Shown here: piece by piece, positions 10,251 through 19,083 of the stretch
How the letters are laid out: the number at the start of each line of letters is the position of its first letter
How positions within the stretch are numbered: position 1 is the stretch's first letter
NCBI RefSeq assembly: GCF_010811875.1
Contig: NZ_VKHP01000024.1
Location: 1 to 56,695, forward strand
Source of the DNA: Bradyrhizobium uaiense
GTDB lineage: Bacteria; Pseudomonadota; Alphaproteobacteria; Rhizobiales; Xanthobacteraceae
Length of the DNA: 56,695 nt
Reading direction: 5' to 3'
Notes under the pieces: model-generated
What the model was told of the DNA's origin: nothing
What the model saw: the letters and a program-made list of their open reading frames with translations, nothing else
Database searches by the model: none
Program-made: the position numbers and the translations under genes

Positions 10251-10299
10251 GAGCGCATGACCCGATCGGAAAACCGGTGCCCGCTTATCGGGGTCATGC
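10251..10299. repeat. Palindromic repeat of the GCATGA...TCATGC type
   Basis: The arms GCATGACCCGAT (10254-10265) and ATCGGGGTCATGC (10287-10299) pair almost perfectly around an AAAACCGGTGCCC core. It resembles, in diverged form, a very common Bradyrhizobium/Mesorhizobium extragenic palindrome. It argues that a GTG at 10277 is not the start of the next gene, since that codon would lie inside the repeat. Confidence 0.75.
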
Positions 10300-10324
10300 A
10301 TGGGGACAGGAACGCTTCGAGGCC

Positions 10325-10753
10325 ATGGTGATCAAAGCTGCCGATATGCTGATTGCACGACGCGCCGACACGCGTGCACGGGCTGACTTTGCAACCTGGA
10401 AGATGATGGCCAAGCTGAACGGCGCCTCTGCGCTGCCGCCAGAAGCGCAGAATTTCCTCGCCATCTACAAGAAGATCGCGGAGCAGATGAGCGACGCCGA
10501 GGCCAGCGAAGCGACCATCCAGGAGATGTATCGCACCTACTATGCGGAGATGGGCGGCGCCGGCAAGGCACCGGAGGTTCCGGCGCGCACGCGCGAACCG
10601 GTCGCCGACACCGGCAACGTCACCGCGTTCCGCCGCCTGCCCGCCAAGAAGACGACTGCAGCCGATCCGAACGCCAAGCGTCCGATGCCGGTGGCGCTGA
10701 TCTTCGCGTGCCTCGTCGTGGTCTACGTCGCGATCCGCTACTACTGGAAATAG
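10325..10753 (+). CDS. Hypothetical tail-anchored membrane protein
   Basis: About 142 residues. The N-terminal two thirds are predicted helical and charged; the C-terminus has one hydrophobic segment (VALIFACLVVVYVAIRYYW) ending two residues from the stop, so the protein is tail-anchored with its bulk in the cytoplasm. The start at 10325 is preferred over a GTG at 10277, which falls inside a palindromic repeat. I do not recognise a named family. It sits behind the site-2 protease gene in the same direction, and a single-pass protein could be a protease substrate, but that is speculation. Confidence 0.75.
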   Translation: MVIKAADMLIARRADTRARADFATWKMMAKLNGASALPPEAQNFLAIYKKIAEQMSDAEASEATIQEMYRTYYAEMGGAGKAPEVPARTREPVADTGNVTAFRRLPAKKTTAADPNAKRPMPVALIFACLVVVYVAIRYYWK

Positions 10754-10949
10754 CGCGCTCCGCGCTTCTCTTCATCTCCGACACTCATGATCGATAACGG
10801 ACGCCGCGGCATCCGGTCGCGCGTCGGCGGTCGCTCAATCGCCGCGGCGTGGAATATCGCGCGCGGTCGCACGCGTCGGCGCCCTAGGCGATGCGCCCGA
10901 TGCCGGGCATAATGAGGAACTCAAAAGCAAAAATCATACTGGAGGAAAG

Positions 10950-12173
10950 ATGAAGCGTTCCATTGCAGCAGCCCTGGTCATGACCACGAGCCTCGCGTTC
11001 GCCGGCGGCGCATCGGCGCAGACGATGGACAAGGTCGCCAAGGTTGGCGCCCTCGGCGATCAGTCTGGTCTCTATCAGGATATCGGCGGTCCCGGCTCGA
11101 CGGTGGCGGCGCAGATGGCGATCGAGGATTCCGGGCTGCTGGCAAAGGGCTGGAAGATCGACCTGATCTCGGCCGATCACCAGAACAAGCCGGACGTCGC
11201 GGTCAACATCGGCAAGCAATGGATCGATGTCGAGAAGGTCGACGTGTTCGTCGATCTCGCGGCCTCCAATGTCGGGCTCGCGATTGCCAACCTCGCCAAG
11301 GAGAAGAACGTCGTCAACCTGAACTCCGGCTCCGCCTCGTCCGATCTCACCGGCGCGCAATGCTCGCCGAACACGGTGCATTGGGTCTACGACACCTACA
11401 TGCTCGCGAACGGCACCGGCAAGGCGCTGGTCAAATCCGGCGGCGACACCTGGTTCTTCCTCACCGCGGATTATGCGTTCGGCCAGGCGCTCGAGCGCGA
11501 CACTTCGGCGGTCGTCACCGCGAATGGCGGCAAGGTGCTCGGCAGCGTCAAGCATCCGCTCAACAATGCGGACTTCTCGTCCTTCCTGCTGCAGGCGCAA
11601 AGCTCGAAGGCCAAGATCGTCGGTCTCGCCAATGCCGGCGGCGACACCACCAACGCGATCAAGCAGGCCGCCGAGTTCGGTATCGTCTCGGGCGGCCAGC
11701 GGCTTGCCGGCATGCTGCTGTTCATCACCGACATCAACGCGCTCGGCCTCAACGTCGCGCAGGGCCTGAATTTCACCGAGACGTTCTACTGGGACATGAA
11801 CGACCAGACCCGGGCCTTCACCAAGCGCTTCATGGAGCGTTTCAAGAAGAACCCGCCGACCATGGTGCAGGCCGGCGTCTATTCGTCGCTGATCCACTAT
11901 TTCAAGGCGCTGGAAGCGCTCGGCGGCAATCCGCATGACGGCCGTGCCGTCGTTGCCAAGATGAAGGAGCTGTCGACCGACGATCCCCTGTTCGGCAAGG
12001 GCTCGATCCGCGTCGACGGCCGCAAGATCCATCCCGCCTATCTGTTCGAGGTGAAGAAACCGTCGGAGTCAAAATATCCCTGGGATTATTACAAGCTGGT
12101 GGCGACCATCCCCGCGGATGAAGCCTGGCTGCCGCTCGAGAAGAGCGTCTGCCCGCTGGTGAAGAAGAGCTGA
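10950..12173 (+). CDS. ABC transporter substrate-binding protein, branched-chain amino acid type
   Basis: Periplasmic binding protein of 407 residues in the LivJ/Periplasmic_6 family. A Sec signal peptide (MKRSIAAALVMTTSLAFA, cut after ASA near 24) precedes a two-lobed domain. A GGAGGAAAG ribosome site lies just before the ATG. It stands alone: no permease or ATPase genes are adjacent, so it either works with a distant transporter or senses. In Bradyrhizobium such orphan binding proteins are numerous and often bind aromatic or other small acids rather than leucine. A palindromic repeat follows its stop. Confidence 0.9.
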   Translation: MKRSIAAALVMTTSLAFAGGASAQTMDKVAKVGALGDQSGLYQDIGGPGSTVAAQMAIEDSGLLAKGWKIDLISADHQNKPDVAVNIGKQWIDVEKVDVFVDLAASNVGLAIANLAKEKNVVNLNSGSASSDLTGAQCSPNTVHWVYDTYMLANGTGKALVKSGGDTWFFLTADYAFGQALERDTSAVVTANGGKVLGSVKHPLNNADFSSFLLQAQSSKAKIVGLANAGGDTTNAIKQAAEFGIVSGGQRLAGMLLFITDINALGLNVAQGLNFTETFYWDMNDQTRAFTKRFMERFKKNPPTMVQAGVYSSLIHYFKALEALGGNPHDGRAVVAKMKELSTDDPLFGKGSIRVDGRKIHPAYLFEVKKPSESKYPWDYYKLVATIPADEAWLPLEKSVCPLVKKS

Positions 12174-12179
12174 GATAAC

Positions 12180-12229
12180 GTCATTCCGGGCTCGCCAACG
12201 GGTCCGCGCAAGGCGCGGCCCGGAATGAC
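12180..12229. repeat. Palindromic intergenic repeat (CATTCCGGG type), convergent-gene spacer
   Basis: Arms GTCATTCCGGGC (12180-12191) and GCCCGGAATGAC (12218-12229) are exact reverse complements with a 26-base centre. It belongs to the same repeat class as 5848-5928 in a shorter form. It fills the gap between two convergent genes and probably serves as a bidirectional terminator. Confidence 0.8.
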
Positions 12230-12233
12230 ACAG

Positions 12234-13031
12234 CTACTTCTTCGGCTGATTGAACGTAACGGGGAGCGTGAACGAGAACTGGTCCTCGGTCAGTCCGGCC
12301 GGCGGCGCCGGCACCGGATCGGAGCGGTGAACCATCGAGATCGCCGCGTCGTCGAAGGCGGCATCGCCAGACGATTCCGTCACGGCGACCGACAACACCT
12401 TACCGAGACGATTGAGCACCAAGGCAAGCTTCACGTTAGCCGACTTGGTCTTGCCCTTCTCGGGGTATTTCTTGTGCAGGTCGAGATAGGCGCTGATCTT
12501 CTTGCCCCATTTGGCGGTCAGCGCGAACTTGTCCTTGCCGATGCCCGGGTTGGGCGCCTTGGTGGTCTCCGATTGTCGCGTCGCGTCCTCCAGCTTGGTC
12601 GGCGAACGGTCTTCGTGCTTCTCGGAGGCTTCGCTGGTCTCGGTTTGAACCTTGGCGACCTGAGCATCCTCCTCCTTCGGCTTCTTGCTGTTGTCTTCCG
12701 TGACGATGCGATCGGGATCCTCGGCCTCAGTCGGTTGAGCCTGGGGAAGATCGGTATCCTTCACCTCGGCCTTCTGCTGCACCATTTCCGGCGCAGCTTC
12801 CTGTGCACGGTCCGGCGGTCCGGGTGGCGCTGGGTCATCCTCCTCGCTTGCGGTGGCAAGCTCGACGGCGTATTCCGCGCCGGCAGCACCGAGCCCCTCG
12901 TCGCCGTCGTCGCCGCGCAAATTGGTCAGCGCCAGCGCCGCGCCGCCCAGATGCAGCCCGACCGCCGTCACGGCAGCGATCACCCAGAGCCGCTTGGACG
13001 TCCGCAGGTCGAGTTCGGGGTTGCTTGACAT
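12234..13031 (-). CDS. tonB: TonB-type energy transducer
   Basis: Protein of 265 residues linking the inner-membrane ExbBD motor to outer-membrane receptors. An N-terminal membrane anchor (about residues 15-37) is followed by a long acidic, Pro/Lys/Glu-rich periplasmic spacer and a C-terminal TonB domain with the family KKYP motif and VKLALVLNRLGKV strand. It is the last gene of the operon receptor-piuC-exbB-exbD-tonB, 12 bases after exbD. The spacer is rich in Glu/Asp and has few of the Pro-Lys repeats of enterobacterial TonB, as is usual in alphaproteobacteria. Confidence 0.88.
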   Translation of the reverse strand: MSSNPELDLRTSKRLWVIAAVTAVGLHLGGAALALTNLRGDDGDEGLGAAGAEYAVELATASEEDDPAPPGPPDRAQEAAPEMVQQKAEVKDTDLPQAQPTEAEDPDRIVTEDNSKKPKEEDAQVAKVQTETSEASEKHEDRSPTKLEDATRQSETTKAPNPGIGKDKFALTAKWGKKISAYLDLHKKYPEKGKTKSANVKLALVLNRLGKVLSVAVTESSGDAAFDDAAISMVHRSDPVPAPPAGLTEDQFSFTLPVTFNQPKK

Positions 13032-13043
13032 CGCTGTTCGCCG

Positions 13044-13508
13044 TCAGGGTTTGGCCGGCTCGGCCTGTAGGGCTGCGGGCGTTCCCGGCACGCCCTCGAG
13101 CGTGACCAGCTTCACATGCGTGTAGCCACCGGTGCGCAGCAGCTCCATCACGCCCATCAACTCGCCATAGGGGACCATGCGATCGGCTCGCAGGAAGACG
13201 TATTTGTCCCGGCTCATGTCGGGCACCGCATCGAGCGAATTGACCAGATCGGTCCGCTTCACTGCATTCTCCCCGATCGCCAGCGTGAGGTCGGGCTTGA
13301 TGCTGACATAGGTCGGCTTGTCCGGCTTCTTCTGCGGCGTCGCACTCGACGTCGGCAGATCGATCGGCAAGTCGACGGTCGAGAGCGGTGCCGCCACCAT
13401 GAAGATGATCAGCAGCACCAGCATCACGTCGATGAACGGTGTGACGTTGATCTCGTGCGATTCCTCGAAATCGTCGTCGCCATCGTTCTCGGAGATCGAG
13501 ACGGCCAT
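13044..13508 (-). CDS. exbD: Biopolymer transport protein ExbD
   Basis: Protein of 154 residues with a short cytoplasmic head, one transmembrane helix (FIDVMLVLLIIFMVAAPL, about 26-43) and a periplasmic domain. The helix carries the conserved Asp (FIDVMLVLL) that conducts protons with ExbB. It starts 3 bases after exbB and 12 bases before tonB. A slightly extended Ala/Glu/Pro tail is present. Confidence 0.93.
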   Translation of the reverse strand: MAVSISENDGDDDFEESHEINVTPFIDVMLVLLIIFMVAAPLSTVDLPIDLPTSSATPQKKPDKPTYVSIKPDLTLAIGENAVKRTDLVNSLDAVPDMSRDKYVFLRADRMVPYGELMGVMELLRTGGYTHVKLVTLEGVPGTPAALQAEPAKP

Positions 13509-13511
13509 CGC

Positions 13512-14561
13512 CTACTCCGCCGCGGCACGCGCGTGGGGAGCGCGCGGAACGTCGCCATGGGTGCGATCGAGATCGCGCGACAGCAGCCGTCCTGCGGCAC
13601 CCGAGGCGCGGCTGACGAGCTCGAGGTAAACCTTCGTGACGCGCGAGAAATGATTGTAGATGATCACGGCGGGGATCGCCGCGACGAGACCGATCGCGGT
13701 TGCGAGCAGCGCTTCCGCGATGCCCGGCGCCACCACGGCAAGGTTCGTGGTCTGCGACTTCGAGATGCCGATGAAGCTGTTCATGATGCCCCAGACGGTG
13801 CCGAACAGGCCGACGAAGGGCGACGTCGCGCCGATGGTCGCGAGCAGGCCCGTGCCGACGCGGATCTTGCGGGCTTCGGCGCGCATGATCTCGGCGAAGC
13901 TCGAGGCCGCGCGCTCCTTGATGCCGCTGTCGCTCGAGATGCCCGCCGACAGACGTCCCTCGCGCATCGCAGCCGCAATGAACGACGACAGCACGCTGCC
14001 CTTGGCGCCGAGTGCGAACTGCGCTTCGGCCAGCGACCGCGATTCAGCGATCTTGGCGAGCGCGCCACGCAGCTTGCGCTGCGCCACGGTCAGCTCGACC
14101 ATCTTGGCGATGAAGACCGTCCAGGTCACGAGCGAGGCAAAGGCGAGACCGAGCATCACCGCCTTCACGATGATGTCGGCATTCAGGAACATGTTCCACG
14201 GCGACAATTCGTGCAGGCCGGTCGAGGTCGACTTCAGCGGTTTGGCGTCGCCGCCCGCGGGTGCAGCCCGGGATGCCTCATTCGCCGTCGGTGCCGGAGC
14301 CGCCGCGGCAGGTGCCGGCGCGGCTTGTGCCTGAGGCGTCGCGGGCGCCGCCTGCGGGGCCACGGGCGCGGTCTGGGCAGCGGCCGCAGGCTGGGCCTGG
14401 GCAGCCGGCGCCTGAGCCACGGGTGCGGGCTGAGACCGGGTCGCGGGCAAGGGCTGCGCGGCAGGCGCCGTTTGCTGCTGCGCCGAAGACGGCGCGGCAA
14501 GCATCAGCATCGCCAGCGAGGCGATCATGGCGGATGCAGCGGGGAACTTGAATGTCATCAT
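13512..14561 (-). CDS. exbB: TonB-system energizer ExbB
   Basis: Protein of 349 residues. A signal-like N-terminus (ending AAPSSAQ) leads into roughly 85 residues of Ala/Pro/Gln low-complexity sequence, then the three-helix MotA/TolQ/ExbB domain (from about 120; motifs IGATSPFVGLFGTVWGIM and ATAIGLVAAIPAVI). The long periplasmic Ala/Pro extension is characteristic of the alphaproteobacterial ExbB subtype. It is followed by exbD after 3 bases and preceded by the hydroxylase gene after 3 bases, so the unit is co-transcribed. Confidence 0.93.
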   Translation of the reverse strand: MMTFKFPAASAMIASLAMLMLAAPSSAQQQTAPAAQPLPATRSQPAPVAQAPAAQAQPAAAAQTAPVAPQAAPATPQAQAAPAPAAAAPAPTANEASRAAPAGGDAKPLKSTSTGLHELSPWNMFLNADIIVKAVMLGLAFASLVTWTVFIAKMVELTVAQRKLRGALAKIAESRSLAEAQFALGAKGSVLSSFIAAAMREGRLSAGISSDSGIKERAASSFAEIMRAEARKIRVGTGLLATIGATSPFVGLFGTVWGIMNSFIGISKSQTTNLAVVAPGIAEALLATAIGLVAAIPAVIIYNHFSRVTKVYLELVSRASGAAGRLLSRDLDRTHGDVPRAPHARAAAE

Positions 14562-14564
14562 CAG

Positions 14565-15254
14565 TTACACTTCAGCCCAGTGACGGATCAGGTTGTGATA
14601 AATCCCGGTCAATTTGACCGTTTCAGGGTCATCGCGCCCCAGCCGCTCCACCAGAGCCTGGATGGCAGTATCGAGATCAAAGATCAGGCTGCGCGCGTGT
14701 GCATCCCGTACCATGCTCTGCAGCCAGAAAAAAGACGCTACCCGCACTCCCCGCGTGACCGGCGTGACCAGATGCAGACTGGAAGCAGGATAAAGTACCA
14801 GATCGCCTGCCGACAGCTTGATTTCATGCGATCCGTAGAGGTCCTCGATGACGAGCTCGCCGCCATCGTAGTCTTCCGGCTCCGATAAAAACAGCGTGAC
14901 CGACAGGTCGGTCCGGATCCGCAAGCCGGTCAGCTTGTCGCCTCGCACCGCATTGTCGACGTGCAGACCGAAATGGTGGCCGTCGCTTGCCGAATAGCGG
15001 TTGAACAAGGGTGGAAAGATTTGAAGCGGGATCGCCGCCGAGATGAACTGCGGGCTTGCCGACAGTGCCGTCAGGATACGGTTGCCGAGCTGCCGCGCGA
15101 CCTCGCTGTCGGGCGGCAGCTGCTCGTTGCGTTTGACCATCGCGGAAGCAGCACCCGCGGTGGAGCGGCCGTCCTCCCATTCGGCTTGCTCCATGATGCG
15201 GCGGAAGTCCGCCACATCAGCCTTGCTCAATACGTTGGGAACACAGACCAGCAT
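14565..15254 (-). CDS. Fe(II)/2-oxoglutarate-dependent PKHD-type hydroxylase (PiuC/YbiX)
   Basis: Protein of 229 residues starting MLVCVPNVL at 15254. It is a double-stranded beta-helix dioxygenase: the HxD iron motif is in HVDNA, the second His in [12 protein letters not shown], and the 2-oxoglutarate Arg follows in GVRVASF. PiuC proteins accompany TonB-dependent iron or siderophore receptors. Here the gene lies 20 bases after the receptor and 3 bases before exbB. The substrate of PiuC is not established; a role in handling catechol or heme-type siderophores is often suggested. Confidence 0.9.
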   Translation of the reverse strand: MLVCVPNVLSKADVADFRRIMEQAEWEDGRSTAGAASAMVKRNEQLPPDSEVARQLGNRILTALSASPQFISAAIPLQIFPPLFNRYSASDGHHFGLHVDNAVRGDKLTGLRIRTDLSVTLFLSEPEDYDGGELVIEDLYGSHEIKLSAGDLVLYPASSLHLVTPVTRGVRVASFFWLQSMVRDAHARSLIFDLDTAIQALVERLGRDDPETVKLTGIYHNLIRHWAEV

Positions 15255-15274
15255 CTCGTGCCGCGAAGCCTCCG

Positions 15275-17827
15275 TCAGTAACGCGCAGACACAACCAGAT
15301 ACGCAGCGCGTCCCGGCGCTTCGAGCACGAACGGTGCCGCGCTCTGGTACAGCGCGTCGTAGTAGCGCTTGTCGAAGATGTTGTTGACGAACAGCTTCAT
15401 GGTCCAATTCTTGTCGATCTTTGCCTCAGCGAACGCGTCGAAGCGCCAGTAGCTCGGGATCGAGGTGCCCTGGTTGGCCGCGAGGAAGGTGCCGCCATAC
15501 ACCTTGGAGCGATACACCGCCTGCCCGCCGATCTCCCACATGTCGGTCAGCTGGTATTTCGAGAGCATGCTGAACGACTGATGCGCCACGTTGGCGAGCG
15601 GCAAGCCGACGTTCGAGGTGTACAGAAGCGTGTTCGCTGGCGGAATATTCGATTTGGTCACTTCCGACTGCATCAGCACGAGACCGCCGAACACGCTCCA
15701 TTTGTCGGTGATCTTGCCGCCCACTCCGAGATCGATGCCCCGGATGCGATAGGCCGCGCCAGCGCTGATGCAGGAGACAGTGCCGGTCGTACCAGCCGGA
15801 TAAGGACATGCGGCAGTTGCGGTCGCCGCGGTGATGTTCATGGATTCGCGCGCGTTCTCCTTCTCGGTCTGGAACAACGCCGCGGTCACCAGCAGATGGC
15901 GGTCGAACAATTCCCACTTGGTGCCGACTTCAATGGCCTTGTTCTTCTCCGGCCCGAAGATCTGGCTCGGATTGCCATTGAGAACCGGCGCGAGGCCACC
16001 ATACTGAATGCTCGTGCCGTCAAACTCCGCGCCGACCGGGTTGGATGATGTGGCATAGGCGGCGTAGACGCTTCCGTTCGGCAACGGCTTCAGCGTCAAG
16101 CCGAGGTTGAAGTTCGGCATGCCGTAGTCTTGCTGCTGCTGGCCGAAGACGTTGGCGACACCATTGACCGTACCGTAGCCGCTGGTCTTGATGGTGTAGT
16201 CGTCATAGCGGACGCCGCCGTTGAGGATCACGAGGTCGTTGTAGTTGGCGCTATCCAGGACATAGACACTCTTCGTATCGACGGTGAGTTTGGTCGGCAG
16301 CCCGGACAGCCCCGACGGAATCGGGAACGGAATGTTGGTGTATTGCGGATTGAAGACGCTGACGCCTGAGAGCGATCCGCTGCCGCTGAATCCGCCGGGC
16401 AGCGCCTCCGAGTTCAGACCGAGATATTTGTCGAACGAGGACCTTTCGTTGTTGTACTCGAACCCGGCAAGCGCCGTGTGCTTGAAGCCGGCGCCGTCGT
16501 TGAACTTGTAGGTCGCCTCGGTCTGGTTGGCGAACACGTCGGTGGCTTGATAGCGGCTCTGCGGATTGGCACTCAGCGTCGAGGCCGAGAGCGGATTGGC
16601 CAGCACCGGCGATTCCGGCAGCGTTCCGATGTAGTTCTGGGTCGAACGCGATTCCCGGATCTTGTTGCTGATCGTCAGGTCCGGCGTGATCCGCACTTCG
16701 GCATTGATCGTACCGATATCCTGCCCGGTCCTGAAGAAGTCACGATTGACGAAGCCATAGAAATTGTTGCGGTTGACACCGAAATCCGGGAACGGGCCAC
16801 CGGCGGTGCTCGCCGTACTCGGCCGGTAGTAAGGCACGCCGAAATCCGGGATACCGGTGAGTTCGGTGTGAATGTAGTTGCCGCTGATCGTCACCGCGTC
16901 GACCGGCTTCCAGGTGCCGGCGACGAATGCACCATCGCGGTTGTCGGTGACATAGCTGCGGCCGGCGACGCCGGCATCCTGGAACAGGCCGCCGGCACGG
17001 ATCGCCAGCGTCGGGCTGATCACCTGGTTGACGTCGAGCGTCACCCGCTTGGTGCGATCGGTGCCGAACGAGGTGTCCATGTTGTAGAAGCTCTTGTCCG
17101 TCGTCGCCTGCTTGGTGACGATGTTGATCGCGCCGCCGGTGGTGCCGCGGCCTGCGAAGGAGGAGCCCGGGCCGCGCAGGATCTCGACCTGCTCGGTGAA
17201 GAAGTTCTCGCGAACGCTGACGCCGGCGTCGCGCACCCCGTCGATGAAGATGTCGTTGCGCGCATCGAAGCCGCGGATGAAGAAGCGGTCGCCGAACGCA
17301 TTGCCGCCCTCGCCCGTACCGAGCGTGACGCCGGCGGTCGACAGGATCGCCGATTTCAGCGAGGTGGCGTTCTTGTCTTCGAGCACGTCCTTGGTCAGCA
17401 CCGTGACCGACTTCGGCGTGTTCAGGATCGGCTCGGGATACTTTCCGGATGCCTGCAAACGATCGCCCTTGTAGGGCGCCGCCGGATCCGCATAGCGGTC
17501 GCGGTCGGCGGGAAGACCACCGGCACTGGGAAACGGCACCGGCGCCTGCTGTGCCTGCTGGTTGTTGCGGCGCGCGGCGCGGCGCAGGGCGTTGCGGGCG
17601 CGGACCTGGTCCGACGTGGGCTTTGACGTGACGGGCCGCGGGCGAGCGACCGGGGCATCGACATTGACCGGCGGCAGATTCGATTGCTGCGCTTCGGCTC
17701 CCGAAAACGACGCCACCGCGATCAGGCTCGCGACCGCGGAGACCTTCGTCGCGGAATGACCGGTATCATTGGCCGAACCGACCGCGGCATCGAAGCGCAG
17801 CGATCGCGGCGCCTTCACATTGCTCAT
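15275..17827 (-). CDS. TonB-dependent siderophore receptor
   Basis: Outer-membrane receptor of about 850 residues. An N-terminal signal region ends at SGAEAQ; a basic linker follows; the plug domain contains [13 protein letters not shown] and [19 protein letters not shown]; a 22-strand barrel ends in an aromatic residue (VVSARY). The likely start is MSNVKAP at 17827, with an in-frame codon at 17836 as alternative. It is of the catecholate/Fiu-BfrD type. As first gene of the iron operon it sits behind clustered Irr-like boxes. It imports a ferric siderophore across the outer membrane with energy from the adjacent TonB-ExbBD; the ligand is unknown. Confidence 0.92.
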   Translation of the reverse strand: MSNVKAPRSLRFDAAVGSANDTGHSATKVSAVASLIAVASFSGAEAQQSNLPPVNVDAPVARPRPVTSKPTSDQVRARNALRRAARRNNQQAQQAPVPFPSAGGLPADRDRYADPAAPYKGDRLQASGKYPEPILNTPKSVTVLTKDVLEDKNATSLKSAILSTAGVTLGTGEGGNAFGDRFFIRGFDARNDIFIDGVRDAGVSVRENFFTEQVEILRGPGSSFAGRGTTGGAINIVTKQATTDKSFYNMDTSFGTDRTKRVTLDVNQVISPTLAIRAGGLFQDAGVAGRSYVTDNRDGAFVAGTWKPVDAVTISGNYIHTELTGIPDFGVPYYRPSTASTAGGPFPDFGVNRNNFYGFVNRDFFRTGQDIGTINAEVRITPDLTISNKIRESRSTQNYIGTLPESPVLANPLSASTLSANPQSRYQATDVFANQTEATYKFNDGAGFKHTALAGFEYNNERSSFDKYLGLNSEALPGGFSGSGSLSGVSVFNPQYTNIPFPIPSGLSGLPTKLTVDTKSVYVLDSANYNDLVILNGGVRYDDYTIKTSGYGTVNGVANVFGQQQQDYGMPNFNLGLTLKPLPNGSVYAAYATSSNPVGAEFDGTSIQYGGLAPVLNGNPSQIFGPEKNKAIEVGTKWELFDRHLLVTAALFQTEKENARESMNITAATATAACPYPAGTTGTVSCISAGAAYRIRGIDLGVGGKITDKWSVFGGLVLMQSEVTKSNIPPANTLLYTSNVGLPLANVAHQSFSMLSKYQLTDMWEIGGQAVYRSKVYGGTFLAANQGTSIPSYWRFDAFAEAKIDKNWTMKLFVNNIFDKRYYDALYQSAAPFVLEAPGRAAYLVVSARY

Positions 17828-17956
17828 TTCTTGCACGCCCCCAGAAAACCAAGTTCGTTCGCGAAATCACGCTGCGACGAACTGTCTCTTTCGGTTATCG
17901 AGCGTGAGTTTTTTTATCAATGCGACGAGCGCCACACTTCGCTTGAATCGCCCCAA

Positions 17957-18032
17957 TTCAAAGCGATTCTAATCTGTGGTTTGAAATCGTTCTAAACTCC
18001 AGTTTTTAAGCGTTCTAATTGCCGTTCTAAAC
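17957..18032 (-). promoter_or_regulatory. Cluster of Irr/iron-control-like boxes before the iron operon
   Basis: Four TTCTAA cores occur at 17967, 17990, 18013 and 18025. The best full site is TTTGAAATCGTTCTAAA (17980-17996), matching 12 of 14 fixed positions of the iron control element TTTAGAA-N3-TTCTAAA as I recall it; the site at 18003-18019 matches 11. The first three cores are 23 bases apart, about two helical turns. The cluster lies 130-205 bases upstream of the receptor gene, which is consistent with iron-responsive control by Irr. Confidence 0.65.
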
Positions 18033-18080
18033 TGGTGTCATTGGCCGCGCCGTGCACGGCCCGTCAATGCGCCTCCCCGA

Positions 18081-18320
18081 TCACTCGGCGCTTGGTGGCT
18101 TCATCAGCGAAAACAGCTCGTCGATGGTCCGCTGTGCGACCTGACGCACGCGGTCGCTGTTGTCGAGGCCGGCGATATTGACGCCGTTGACGACAGCTTT
18201 GATCTCGTCGCGGAAGTCGGTGAGAAACCGCAGCGGATCACGCTGCTCGCTGGCGACGCGCGCGATCAATCCGGTGACCATGATCTGGCATGCCATCATG
18301 CGCCCGTTCAATTCGTCCAT
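18081..18320 (-). CDS. Hypothetical small helical protein
   Basis: About 79 residues from the ATG at 18320, which has a GAGGG site at good spacing; longer in-frame starts at 18332 and 18395 are possible. The sequence is helical and charged, with MDELNGRMMACQIMVTGLIAR at the start region and no signal peptide, cysteine motif or membrane segment. I do not recognise a family. It lies in the same direction as, and 119 bases after, the MarR regulator. Confidence 0.6.
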   Translation of the reverse strand: MDELNGRMMACQIMVTGLIARVASEQRDPLRFLTDFRDEIKAVVNGVNIAGLDNSDRVRQVAQRTIDELFSLMKPPSAE

Positions 18321-18439
18321 CGCAGCCCTCATCCTCTCGCATCGTCGCTGCGCGATATGGACGACATCCCGGCGTGTTTCAACCGGGTCGCACAAGCCGC
18401 TGAACGGATGGAGAGCAAGTCTGCGCGACGAGGCGCGCG

Positions 18440-18901
18440 CTATTTCGCGGCGATGTGCTCGGCGTCCTCGCCGAGCGACTTGATGCGATCCTTGACCGCG
18501 CGAAGCGTCGCAAGGCCGCTTTCGACATGCTTGTCCGACACGTCGCGGAGCACGTCGCCGGCGATCGCATCACGCAAGCTGTCGAGATCGTCGACGAGGC
18601 GACGCCCGGTTTTGGTCAGGAACAGACGATTGGCGCGGCGATCCCTGGGGTCGGGACGGCGTTCGAGCAGGCCATGCTCGACGAGGCGATCAAGCAGGCG
18701 CACCAGCGAGATCGGCTGCAATTCGAGCACGTCGGCGAGATCGACCTGGGACAATCCCTCCTGCTCGCGCAAACGGAAGAGTACAATCCACTGCGCGCGC
18801 GTGGTGCCTCGCGCCTTGGCGCGATGATCGATATAATTGCGCAGCAGCCGGGAGCTCTCGACGAGCTGCGCAACGAACTGGCGTTTGAGATCGAGCGACA
18901 T
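18440..18901 (-). CDS. MarR family transcriptional regulator
   Basis: Protein of 153 residues from the ATG at 18901, which follows GAGGA at 5-base spacing. The winged helix region reads LSQVDLADVLELQPISLVRLLDRL, with a DPRDRRANRLFLT wing typical of MarR. It is divergent from the RND efflux genes; an inverted repeat (18951-18974) in the gap is a suitable operator. It probably represses the pump and itself and is released by a small ligand. Confidence 0.9.
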   Translation of the reverse strand: MSLDLKRQFVAQLVESSRLLRNYIDHRAKARGTTRAQWIVLFRLREQEGLSQVDLADVLELQPISLVRLLDRLVEHGLLERRPDPRDRRANRLFLTKTGRRLVDDLDSLRDAIAGDVLRDVSDKHVESGLATLRAVKDRIKSLGEDAEHIAAK

Positions 18902-18950
18902 AGGGGTCCTCGGTGCGTTTCCCAGACGGAATGTTTCTGCTCGTTTCCGA

Positions 18951-18974
18951 CCTAAACCTTTCCAAATGTTTAGG
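18951..18974. promoter_or_regulatory. Candidate MarR operator
   Basis: CCTAAAC (18951-18957) and GTTTAGG (18968-18974) are perfect 7-base inverted arms with a 10-base spacer, a size typical of MarR sites. It lies 50 bases from the MarR start and 110 bases from the efflux gene start. A second small palindrome, GTGTTTACAC, lies at 18991-19000 near a possible promoter with TATTAT at 19015. Confidence 0.6.
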
Positions 18975-19083
18975 ATTCTCAAGCCTTGGTGTGTTTACAC
19001 ATTAAGTGCACGCATATTATATCCGCAAGCTCTGTGAACCGTTTCGATCACCCTTTATTGTTACGTCGAACCCAAGAGTCCGC

